Shown: one piece after another, positions 47,424-55,698 of the stretch
Layout of the letters: every line of letters starts with the position of its first letter
Numbering within the stretch: position 1 is the stretch's first letter
Assembly: GCA_052035955.1 (NCBI GenBank)
Contig: JBPOHD010000001.1
Location: 17,322 to 81,321 of the forward strand
Origin: JAEUNJ01 sp052035955
GTDB lineage: Bacteria > Pseudomonadota > Gammaproteobacteria > Burkholderiales > Rhodocyclaceae
Length of the DNA: 64,000 nucleotides
Reading direction: 5' to 3'
Translations under genes and position numbers: made by a program
Notes under the pieces: model-generated
Told to the model about the DNA's origin: nothing
The model's input: only the letters and a program-made list of their open reading frames with translations
Database searches by the model: none

Positions 47424-48241
47424 GGGAAGAAGACGACCTGCACGTCCCGGGGCGGTGCCGTGTAGGGCGCCGAGGTGACCAGCAGCCCGGCGCCGGCCGC
47501 CGCGTAGTCGGCGGCATTGCCGGCGTGGATGCCGCCGGCCGCGGCGAGCAGGGGCGGATGGGCCAGGGCCGCGACGGCTTGTCGGCAGGCGGTGACGTCG
47601 GCGGGGGTGAATTTCTCCAGTTGCAGCACGTCGGCTCCGGCCCGCGCCCAGGCCAGGGCCTCGGCCACGTCTGCCACTTCGACGACGACCTTCTTTTCCG
47701 GCTCGCCGGCGCGTAGCCGGGCCACCGTCCGCTCCGCCGGCTCGGCGAGGAAGAGGCGGTGCTCGTGGAAGACGAGCAAGGTTTCCGAAAGCCCCAGGCG
47801 ATGCAGGCGGGCGCCGCCGGCGCGCACCGCCCGGGCCGACAGGGCGCGGGTGCCCGGCACGTTCTTGCGCGTGCAGGCCACCGGTACCGGCCCGGCGGCG
47901 GCGACGATGTCGGCGGCGGCGCTGGCCAGGCCGCTCGCCCATTCGACCAGGGTCTGGGCGCCCTTCCAGGCCCGGTGCAGGGCGCCGGCGGTACCGGCCG
48001 CCTCCAGCAGCAAATCCCCGGCTTCGGCCCGGGTGCCCGATCCGAGGACCGGCCGGGCCGTCGCCCCGGCCAGGCCGAATATCCGCGCGGCATCCTCCGT
48101 GCCGCACAGGCGCATCGCCTGCCGGGCGCGGAACTCCAGGCGTCCCGGGCGGGCGGCGATGCCCAGGGCCCCGGTGGTCAGGTCACCGTGGGGCACGTCC
48201 TCCCGGAGGATGCGCGCCAGGTCGTCGTCGGGCAGGGGCAT
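47417..48241 (-). CDS. modD: ModD, nicotinate-nucleotide pyrophosphorylase-like molybdenum utilisation protein
   Basis: 274 residues. A NadC/QPRTase fold: REDVPHGDLTTGAL at the start, CTRKNVPGTRALSARAVRAG in the middle and VDV-like VVVEVADVAEALAWARAGAD, VLQLEKFTP near the end. ModD is a NadC paralogue found only in mod operons; its reaction is not established. Placed between the nifX-like gene and modB. Confidence 0.9.
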   Translation of the reverse strand: MPLPDDDLARILREDVPHGDLTTGALGIAARPGRLEFRARQAMRLCGTEDAARIFGLAGATARPVLGSGTRAEAGDLLLEAAGTAGALHRAWKGAQTLVEWASGLASAAADIVAAAGPVPVACTRKNVPGTRALSARAVRAGGARLHRLGLSETLLVFHEHRLFLAEPAERTVARLRAGEPEKKVVVEVADVAEALAWARAGADVLQLEKFTPADVTACRQAVAALAHPPLLAAAGGIHAGNAADYAAAGAGLLVTSAPYTAPPRDVQVVFFPC

Positions 48242-48246
48242 GGGGC

Positions 48247-48630
48247 TCAATGGCGCGAGAACAGGTCCCGCAGCTTGCACAGGGTGGTGGTGATGTCGAA
48301 GCGGGTTTCCGGCAGGGCCTCGCCGGCGAGGATCCTCGCCAGGGCGGCATCCGGGTCCGTCTCGCCGGTGAGCAGCACCTGGGCGCCCCACTTTCCCATG
48401 TGGCGCACGAAGCCGTCGCCCGCACTGCCCGCGACGACGACCTCGACGCCGTGCAGCGGGTGGGGTCCGTCGTCCTGGAAGTGGTGGGGAAGCTGTTCCC
48501 TGGCGAGGGTGATGCGCTCGGGCGGGGGCAGGGGTTCGCCCGGCCGGCAGTCGTACACCAGCCATTCCCGCGCCTGGCCGGCGTGGCCGGAGACGGTGGC
48601 GAAGCCCCTGGTGGCGATGGCGATCTTCAC
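48247..48630 (-). CDS. NifX/NafY-family (dinitrogenase iron-molybdenum cofactor) protein
   Basis: 127 residues with the single NifX/NafY/VnfX cofactor-binding fold: MKIAIATRGFATVSGHAGQA, VEVVVAGSAGDGFVRHMGKW. The start is a GTG that overlaps the modA stop (GTGA), so it is translationally coupled to the molybdate-binding protein. The stop is 5 bp before modD. By family it binds an Fe-Mo-S cluster or Mo; by position it may hold or pass newly imported molybdenum. Confidence 0.88.
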   Translation of the reverse strand: MKIAIATRGFATVSGHAGQAREWLVYDCRPGEPLPPPERITLAREQLPHHFQDDGPHPLHGVEVVVAGSAGDGFVRHMGKWGAQVLLTGETDPDAALARILAGEALPETRFDITTTLCKLRDLFSRH

Positions 48631-49385
48631 AGGGTGTAGCCGTAGGACCTGATGACGGCCCTGGCCTTGTCCGACTTCAGGTATTTCATCAGCGCCTCCG
48701 CGGCCGCCTTGCCGCGCCCCCTCTCGAGGATGACGGCGTCCTGGCGGATGGGCTCGTACAGGTTCGCCGGCACGATCCACGCGGAGCCCTCGGCCAGCCT
48801 GCCGTCCTTCCAGACCTGGGACAGGGCGACGAAGGCCAGTTCCGCGTTCCCCGAGGCAGCGAACTGGTGCGCCTGGGTGATGTTCTCGGCGGTGACGAAC
48901 TTCGCCTGTGCGGCGTCGATCAGCTTCAGTTTCGTCAACGTCTCCACGGCGGCGGCGCCGTAGGGCGCCAGCTTCGGATTGGCGATCGACAGGTGCCTGT
49001 ATTCGCCCCGGGCCAGCACGTCGCCCTTGTCATCGACGTAGCCCGGCTTCGCCGACCAGAGCACCAGGGTGCCGATGGCATAGGTGAAGCGGCTGCCGGC
49101 GACGGCGGCGTTTTCCTTCTCCAGCTTCGCCGGCGTCTCGTCGTCGGCGGCCAGCAGCACCTCGAAGGGGGCGCCGTTCCGGATCTGGGCGTAGAACTTG
49201 CCGGTGGATCCGAAGGAGGCGACCACCTTGTGGCCGGTCTCCTTCTCGAATTCGACGGCGATCTTCTGCATGGGGACGGTGAAGTTGGCGGCGACGGCGG
49301 CGGAAACCTCGTCGGCCCGGCAGGGGAAGGCAGAGGCCGGGCCGAGCAGGGCGGCGAGCGCGGCGGCGCGGTGCAGGCGGTTCAT
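48627..49385 (-). CDS. modA: ModA, periplasmic molybdate-binding protein
   Basis: 252 residues with a signal peptide (about 1-24). Family signatures: AAVAANFTVPMQKIAVEFEK, GSTGKFYAQIRNGAPFEVLL, AADDETPAKLEKE, and a C-terminal YLKSDKARAVIRSYGYTL. Binds molybdate or tungstate for ModBC. Located 10 bp after modE. Confidence 0.96.
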   Translation of the reverse strand: MNRLHRAAALAALLGPASAFPCRADEVSAAVAANFTVPMQKIAVEFEKETGHKVVASFGSTGKFYAQIRNGAPFEVLLAADDETPAKLEKENAAVAGSRFTYAIGTLVLWSAKPGYVDDKGDVLARGEYRHLSIANPKLAPYGAAAVETLTKLKLIDAAQAKFVTAENITQAHQFAASGNAELAFVALSQVWKDGRLAEGSAWIVPANLYEPIRQDAVILERGRGKAAAEALMKYLKSDKARAVIRSYGYTL

Positions 49386-49395
49386 CGGGGCTTCC

Positions 49396-50190
49396 TCACG
49401 CGTCGACGGCCAGGATGATGTGGGAGGCCTTGATCAGCGCGCAGGCCCGTTGGCCCACGGCGAGGCCCAGGGACTTGACGCTGTCGTTGGTGACGATGGC
49501 GGCCACGGTCTTGCCGCCGGGAAGTTCGATCACCACCTCGGCATTGACCGCGCCCTCGGTGCAGCGGGTGACGATGCCGCAAAGCCGGTTGCGGGCGCTG
49601 CTGCGCATGCCGTCGTCCGGGGTGACGATGACCCAGGGCGCCTTGATCAGGGCATAGGCCTCGACCCCCGGGGCCAGCCCCAGGTTGTCCGCGCTCTCGC
49701 GGGTGACGACGGCCACCAGGTCGGTGCCGCCGCCGATGTCGAGGACCACTTCGGCATTGACGGCCCCGGGCACCACGCGGGTGACGCGGCCGAGGAACTG
49801 GTTGCGGGCGCTGGTTCTCATATTCCATCTCCTGACGTGGCGAAAGGCTTGAAAGAATCGGTCGAAGGAGGCCGGGCCGGACCCCATGGCCTCGAGGAAG
49901 CGACGGAACTCGCCGTCGATTTCCCGGAACAGGGTGAGGACCTTCTCCCCGTGGGGCGTCAGGCGGGTGCCGCCGCCCCGGGCGCCGCCCGTCGTGCGTT
50001 CCACGAGGGGCACCTCCGACAGGTTGTTGAGGGCATCCACCGCTTCCCAGGCCGCCTTGTAGGTGAGCCCGAGGGCCTTGGCGGCGGCATTGATGGACCC
50101 CTTCTCGGCCACCGTCTGGAGGAGGGTGACCCGGTCCACCTTGCGGCCCCCGGCGAGCCGGTGGGCGAGGGATTTTTCGCTGGTCGTCAT
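49396..50190 (-). CDS. modE: ModE, molybdate-responsive transcriptional regulator
   Basis: 264 residues: an N-terminal winged helix (SINAAAKALGLTYKAAWEAV, ERTTGGARGGGTRLTP) and two tandem Mop domains (MRTSARNQFLGRVTRVVPGA; MRSSARNRLCGIVTRCTEGA) that bind molybdate. Represses mod genes when molybdate is plentiful. It heads its own operon directly behind a ModE box, so it should autoregulate. Confidence 0.97.
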   Translation of the reverse strand: MTTSEKSLAHRLAGGRKVDRVTLLQTVAEKGSINAAAKALGLTYKAAWEAVDALNNLSEVPLVERTTGGARGGGTRLTPHGEKVLTLFREIDGEFRRFLEAMGSGPASFDRFFQAFRHVRRWNMRTSARNQFLGRVTRVVPGAVNAEVVLDIGGGTDLVAVVTRESADNLGLAPGVEAYALIKAPWVIVTPDDGMRSSARNRLCGIVTRCTEGAVNAEVVIELPGGKTVAAIVTNDSVKSLGLAVGQRACALIKASHIILAVDA

Positions 50191-50215
50191 CGTTATATCT
50201 TTTTACTAAATAACG
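50191..50215. promoter_or_regulatory. ModE operator (CGTTATAT...ATAACG)
   Basis: CGTTATATCTTTTTACTAAA followed by TAACG: the outer CGTTAT/ATAACG dyad and inner TATAT match the enterobacterial ModE box pattern. It abuts the modE start codon, in the only AT-rich stretch of the region, so it should block transcription of modE-modC when ModE carries molybdate. Confidence 0.85.
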
Positions 50216-50378
50216 CAGGCCGTGCCAAGCCTTGCTGTCGTCTTTGCTACATATCGTCCGCTTTCCCTAACCCTATGAATTCATGTAATTCGTTGGCTGC
50301 GGTCGGGGGCCGGCGGGGAAAAGCGGCGGCGTCCGGTCCACCCTTAGCAGAAGGCGTGCCCGCGGCCGGCCCCGCCCT

Positions 50379-50753
50379 TCAGGCCACCGGCGGCAGCCGG
50401 GCAAGTTCCTCGTCCTCGTAAAGCCGGGAGCGGGTGATGAAGCGCAGGCCGGTCGGCCGCTCCAGGGAGAACATGCCGCCGCTCCCGGGGATGGCGTCGA
50501 TGATCAGGTGGGTGTGCTCCCAGTAGGCGAACTGGCTGCGGTGCATGTGGAAGGGCACGCCGCCGATCTCGCCCAGGCGCACGTCCGAATCGCCGACGAG
50601 GAATTCGCCGGCCGGGAAGCACATGGGGGCGCTGCCGTCGCAGCAGCCGCCGGACTGGTGGAAGATCAGCGCGCCGTGGCGGGCCTTCAGGGTCTCGATC
50701 AGTTCCAGGGCCGCCGGCGTGGCGGAGACGCGGGTCGCGGGTTGGTCGCTCAT
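50379..50753 (-). CDS. DUF779 family protein, aldehyde dehydrogenase partner
   Basis: 124 residues with the DUF779 core IFHQSGGCCDGSAPMCFPAG, GEIGGVPFHMHRSQFAYWEH and SLERPTGLRFITRSRLY. GGAGG precedes the ATG. Regularly found next to aldehyde/alcohol dehydrogenase genes of the exaC/adh type; the adjacent Cys-Cys and His residues suggest metal binding. Follows the aldehyde dehydrogenase by 119 bp on the same strand. Confidence 0.88.
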   Translation of the reverse strand: MSDQPATRVSATPAALELIETLKARHGALIFHQSGGCCDGSAPMCFPAGEFLVGDSDVRLGEIGGVPFHMHRSQFAYWEHTHLIIDAIPGSGGMFSLERPTGLRFITRSRLYEDEELARLPPVA

Positions 50754-50872
50754 GGGTCCTCCGGAAAAAAAGCGCCCGGCGCGGGGCCGGGCGTCAAGCC
50801 ATCGAAGGGATCGATGGAGGTTGGAGACGGGAGTCCGCCGGGCCGGAGCCCGGCGGCGCGGTCGGCCGCCGA

Positions 50873-52393
<1,521 letters not shown>

Positions 52394-52454
52394 GGGAGGC
52401 TCCTCCTGTTGTTCGGTTGACGGGTTTCCGGCGGCGCCGGACGGAGCCCCCCAT

Positions 52455-52470
52455 TGCAGCGGCCGTGCCA
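52455..52470 (-). promoter_or_regulatory. Sigma-54 (-24/-12) promoter of the aldehyde dehydrogenase
   Basis: On the minus strand TGGCACGGCCGCTGCA: perfect -24 TGGCAC and CTGCA at -12, GG to GC 12 bp. 62 bp before the dehydrogenase start and next to a sigma-54 activator gene. Confidence 0.85.
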
Positions 52471-52620
52471 GGCCCCGTCCGTGCTGCATTGCGGCAGGCT
52501 GCAATTGTTTGAATTTCAATGAGTTGGGCGGATCGATGCCGCAGATGCGCAACCCCGGATGGCCGGGTGCTTGCATTCCCCCGCCGATTCCTGCTAATTT
52601 ATCTTCGAAAAATCAATAAG

Positions 52621-52639
52621 TTGTCGCATTTTGCGACAA
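52621..52639. promoter_or_regulatory. Perfect 8-bp inverted repeat, probable AcoR-type activator site
   Basis: TTGTCGCA-TTT-TGCGACAA, 40 bp before the activator start and about 150 bp upstream of the dehydrogenase -24 element. The arms TGTCGC/GCGACA equal those of the NifA site at nifH, but here the spacing is TGT-N11-ACA, one base longer, which should exclude NifA. Confidence 0.75.
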
Positions 52640-52678
52640 GTCGGCGGCGACAGCCGCGCGGCGCGACAGGTGGAGACC

Positions 52679-54604
52679 ATGGGCAGGAACCAAGCGGGAA
52701 TCGCAATTGCCGAGGCCGTGCAGCGGGCGCCGTCCCTGGCCGACCTGGAAAGGGCGCGGCGGGAGTTCTTCGAACTGTCGCGCCTGCCCGCCGGCCTGGT
52801 GCCGGACCGGGTGCTGCGCTCCTGGCAGCGCTGCGCCCGGGAGGGCATGGAGGTGGACCGCATCGCGGCCCCGGAGCCCCTCGGCCACAGGGAACTGGAG
52901 GAGGCCAAGGCCCGCGCCGAAGCCCTGCTGGCCCTGGCCGAGCCGGAAATGGAGTTCCTCCACGAGACCCTGGAGGACAGCGACAGCCTGATCCTCCTGG
53001 CCGATGCCCGCGGCATGATCCTCGATGCCCGCGGCGTCGGCCGCTTCATGCAGCGCGCCGCCCGGGTGGCCCTGATGCCGGGCGTCTCCTGGAGCGAGGG
53101 CGAGCGGGGCACCAACGCCGTCGGCACGGCCATCGCCGACAACCACCTGGTCGAGGTCTGGGGCAGCGAGCACTTCCACCTGCATCACCGCATCCTCTGC
53201 TGCACGGCCGCCCCCATCCTGGACCACCGGGGCGAGGTGGCCGGCGTCATCGACGTCTCCGGCGACGCCCGCCTGCCGCGCGGCTACGCCCGCGCCGTGG
53301 TCAAGCGGGCGGTGCGGGAGATCGAGCACCGCTGGATCATGAACGCCCCGGAGCGCCTGACCCGGCTGCGCCTGCATCCCCATCGCGCCTGCCTGGGCTC
53401 CTACCAGGAGGGCGTGCTGCTGCTCCGGGACGGCCGCATCGAAGGCGCCAACCGGGCCGCCCTGCGCTGGCTCGGCACCGACTGGAGCCTCCTCGGCAAG
53501 CCCGTGGAGGAGGTCTTCGCCGTGGCGCCCGACCTGAAGGGGACCTCGGTGGCCAGGGCGCGCAACGGCGACCCCCTGCATGTCAGCGCCGACGCCGGAC
53601 CGAGCGCGGTGCGGCCCGTGCGCACCGTCGATGCCGAAGTGCCGGCGGCTCCCGCCGGCCGCCCCGGCGCCGCCGCGGACCGGGGCAACTGGTTCAACCC
53701 GGCCGTGCGCGGCGAGCTGAACCGGGCCGTGCGCGCCGTCAATGCCGGGCTCTCGGTCATGGTCCTGGGCGAGACCGGCAGCGGCAAGGAGGAATTCGTG
53801 CGCGCCGTCCACGGCGCCTGCGAACGGGCCGCGGGTCCCCTGGTGGCCGTCAATTGCGCCGCCCTGCCCGAAACCCTGATCGAGGCCGAACTGTTCGGCT
53901 ACGAGGAGGGCGCCTTCACCGGCGCCCGTCGCAAGGGGGCCACCGGCCGCATCCTGGAGGCCGACGGCGGCGTGCTCTTCCTTGACGAGATCGGCGACAT
54001 GCCCCTGGCATCACAGACGCGGCTGCTCCGCGTGTTGCAGGATCGCCGCGTGACGCCCCTGGGCAGCGGCACGGCGCGCACGGTGGACTGCGTCGTGGTC
54101 TGCGCCACGCACCGGGACCTGGCGGCCATGGTGGACGCGGGCAGTTTCCGCGCCGACCTCTACTACCGCCTGCAGCATCTGATCGTGCGGCTGCCGGCCT
54201 GGAGGGAACTCTCCCCCGGCGACCGGCTGGCCGCCCTCGACCACCTCTGGTGGCGTGCGGCCGGCCGGCGCGGCCTGCGCCTGTCGCCGGCGGCGCGGGA
54301 TAGGCTGGCCGGCTGCGACTGGCCGGGCAACCTGCGCCAGTGCGCCAACGCCCTGGCCGCCCTGGCCGCCCTCCACGACGAGGGCACGACGGTGGAGGTG
54401 GAAGCCTTGCCGTCGGAGTTGCGGCCGTCCGTCGCCTCCCCCGCGGCGGCACCCACCCTGGAAACCCTCACCCGCCAGGCCATCGAGCAGGCCCTCGGCC
54501 GCCACGAGGGCCGCGTCGCCGCCGCCGCCCGCGACCTGGGCATCCACCGGGCGACCCTGTACCGGCAGATGCGGCAGATGGGGCTCGGGGGGCACGACGC
54601 CTGA
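52679..54604 (+). CDS. Sigma-54-dependent activator, AcoR-type (GAF-AAA+-Fis)
   Basis: 641 residues: an N-terminal sensor of the AcoR type (SRLPAGLVPDRVLRSWQRCA, GTNAVGTAIADNHLVEVWGS), a PAS-like linker, an AAA+ domain with Walker A GETGSGKEE and the sigma-54-contact motif GAFTGA at 411-416, and a Fis-type helix-turn-helix (AAARDLGIHRATLYRQMRQM). Divergent from the aldehyde dehydrogenase and its -24/-12 promoter, which is its likely target. ATG 52679 has GGAG; the open frame extends upstream through the palindrome. Confidence 0.93.
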   Translation: MGRNQAGIAIAEAVQRAPSLADLERARREFFELSRLPAGLVPDRVLRSWQRCAREGMEVDRIAAPEPLGHRELEEAKARAEALLALAEPEMEFLHETLEDSDSLILLADARGMILDARGVGRFMQRAARVALMPGVSWSEGERGTNAVGTAIADNHLVEVWGSEHFHLHHRILCCTAAPILDHRGEVAGVIDVSGDARLPRGYARAVVKRAVREIEHRWIMNAPERLTRLRLHPHRACLGSYQEGVLLLRDGRIEGANRAALRWLGTDWSLLGKPVEEVFAVAPDLKGTSVARARNGDPLHVSADAGPSAVRPVRTVDAEVPAAPAGRPGAAADRGNWFNPAVRGELNRAVRAVNAGLSVMVLGETGSGKEEFVRAVHGACERAAGPLVAVNCAALPETLIEAELFGYEEGAFTGARRKGATGRILEADGGVLFLDEIGDMPLASQTRLLRVLQDRRVTPLGSGTARTVDCVVVCATHRDLAAMVDAGSFRADLYYRLQHLIVRLPAWRELSPGDRLAALDHLWWRAAGRRGLRLSPAARDRLAGCDWPGNLRQCANALAALAALHDEGTTVEVEALPSELRPSVASPAAAPTLETLTRQAIEQALGRHEGRVAAAARDLGIHRATLYRQMRQMGLGGHDA

Positions 54605-54723
54605 GTCCGGCGCGGCGCGCCAGGGAGTGGAGGACAGGTAGGGGCCGCAGACGGAGCGCCGATCCCCGACGCGATAGCCAACACGCTCCCCCCAATCATC
54701 GAGCGAAGCGAGCAAGCGAGTTC

Positions 54724-54834
54724 CCCCGCCCCCGGGGCGGGGGTCAGGGGGTGGGGGGCCAACCATTTCCCGAAGGGATCGGCTTGACCGATCCCCGCCC
54801 CCGGGGCGGGGGTCAGGGGGTGGGGGGCCAACCA
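54724..54834. repeat. Two 42-bp GC-rich direct repeats, each with a hairpin
   Basis: Copies at 54724-54765 and 54793-54834, identical by eye, start CCCCGCCCCCGGGGCGGGGG (a strong hairpin) and continue TCAGGGGGTGGGGGGCCAAC. They occupy the 277-bp gap between the convergent AcoR-type gene and nifZ. Possibly an intergenic repeat family that doubles as a transcription barrier. Confidence 0.8.
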
Positions 54835-54881
54835 CAGCTCCGGCCGTTGGCGGCAGGGCCGCCCAACGGAACCGGAGGAAC

Positions 54882-55133
54882 TCACGCCTCCTGCGTGAGT
54901 TCCTCCGGCAGGCAGCCCACCGGCGGGCCCAGGACGCCCTTCTCGTCCTCGAACCTGACGAGGTAGATCTCCTGCTCCGGTTCGGCCTCCACGTGCCCCC
55001 AGTTCACGACCACGCCGCGGGTGCCGGGAATGGCGAGGAGGGCGTCGGGCGCCACCTCGGGTATGCCACCGTCGTTGACGATGGCGGCCGTCGAATAGAC
55101 CAGGTCTCCGATGTCGTACTGTCCCCGGTCCAT
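54882..55133 (-). CDS. nifZ: NifZ
   Basis: 83 residues, the compact NifZ fold: YDIGDLVYSTAAIVNDGGIP, GTRGVVVNWGHVEAEPEQEI, YLVRFEDEKG and a C-terminal PVGCLPEELT. NifZ helps form the second P-cluster of NifDK. ATG 55133 lies just after the ferredoxin stop, with GGAGG ten bases upstream; a GTG two codons earlier is also possible. Operon with the thioredoxin-like ferredoxin, separated from nifHDK. Confidence 0.87.
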   Translation of the reverse strand: MDRGQYDIGDLVYSTAAIVNDGGIPEVAPDALLAIPGTRGVVVNWGHVEAEPEQEIYLVRFEDEKGVLGPPVGCLPEELTQEA

Positions 55134-55135
55134 GG

Positions 55136-55462
55136 TCACCAGACCTCCGGCGGTACCCGCAGGCGCTCCACGGGCTGGTCGAACATCAGGTGCTCGTCGA
55201 TGATGGTCGCCACGTCGGCCGGCGTGACCTTGCCGTACATGATGCCTTCGGGATAGACGAGGACCGAGGTGCCCAGGTTGCAGGGACCCAGGCAACCCGT
55301 GTTGATGAGCTGGAATCCCGATGCCCAGAGGTTGCGTTTCTGGAACTCGGAAAGGAATTCGTTGAACACCTCGCCGCAGCCCTTTTCCTGGCAGGAGCCC
55401 CGCGGGTGGCCGGGGGGCCTTCCCTGGAGGCAGACGAGGACGTGCTTCTTCGGTTTCGGCAT
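55136..55462 (-). CDS. Thioredoxin-fold [2Fe-2S] ferredoxin (Shethna FeSI-like)
   Basis: 108 residues beginning MPKPKKHVLVCLQGRPPGHP. Cysteines at VCLQ, SCQEKGC and NTGCLGPCNLG give the C-x11/12-C...C-x3-C pattern of thioredoxin-like [2Fe-2S] ferredoxins (Azotobacter FeSI and Clostridium 2FeCp type), followed by VLVYPEGIMYGKVTPADVA. Start ATG 55462 after GGGAG. Its -24/-12 promoter and nifZ neighbour mark it as a nitrogen-fixation ferredoxin. Confidence 0.9.
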   Translation of the reverse strand: MPKPKKHVLVCLQGRPPGHPRGSCQEKGCGEVFNEFLSEFQKRNLWASGFQLINTGCLGPCNLGTSVLVYPEGIMYGKVTPADVATIIDEHLMFDQPVERLRVPPEVW

Positions 55463-55495
55463 GGCGGACTCCCTGTTCGTCGATGCTGTCTGCCG

Positions 55496-55511
55496 AGCAA
55501 GCGGAGTGCCA
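55496..55511 (-). promoter_or_regulatory. Sigma-54 (-24/-12) promoter of the ferredoxin-nifZ unit
   Basis: On the minus strand TGGCACTCCGCTTGCT, a perfect TGGCAC-N5-TTGCT, 34 bp before the ferredoxin start. Confidence 0.92.
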
Positions 55512-55554
55512 ACTGGAAACCGATTGTAATCAGCTTGTTGCATGGCGGCTGGGA

Positions 55555-55570
55555 CGTGGGCTTTGCGACA
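55555..55570. promoter_or_regulatory. Imperfect NifA site (CGT-N10-ACA)
   Basis: CGTGGGCTTTGCGACA differs from TGT-N10-ACA in one base and lies about 45 bp upstream of the -24 element, the same spacing as at nifB. Its right half (CTTTGCGACA) is identical to the nifB site. Confidence 0.55.
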
Positions 55571-55698
55571 ATTGTCGGGCCGACCCCGTGACCGAATCGT
55601 CGCGGCGCCAGCCCCGGCCGCTGGTAAGCTCCGGCGAAATTCCTTCCCCGCCCGGCCCCCTGCCCGGGCGGGGCCCAGAAAAGCCGCGCCCCAACCGC

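Noticed and set aside
54880..54904. Hairpin AACTCACGC/GCGTGAGTT as a terminator at the nifZ stop
   Set aside because: No T-run follows on either strand and it overlaps the nifZ 3' coding end.
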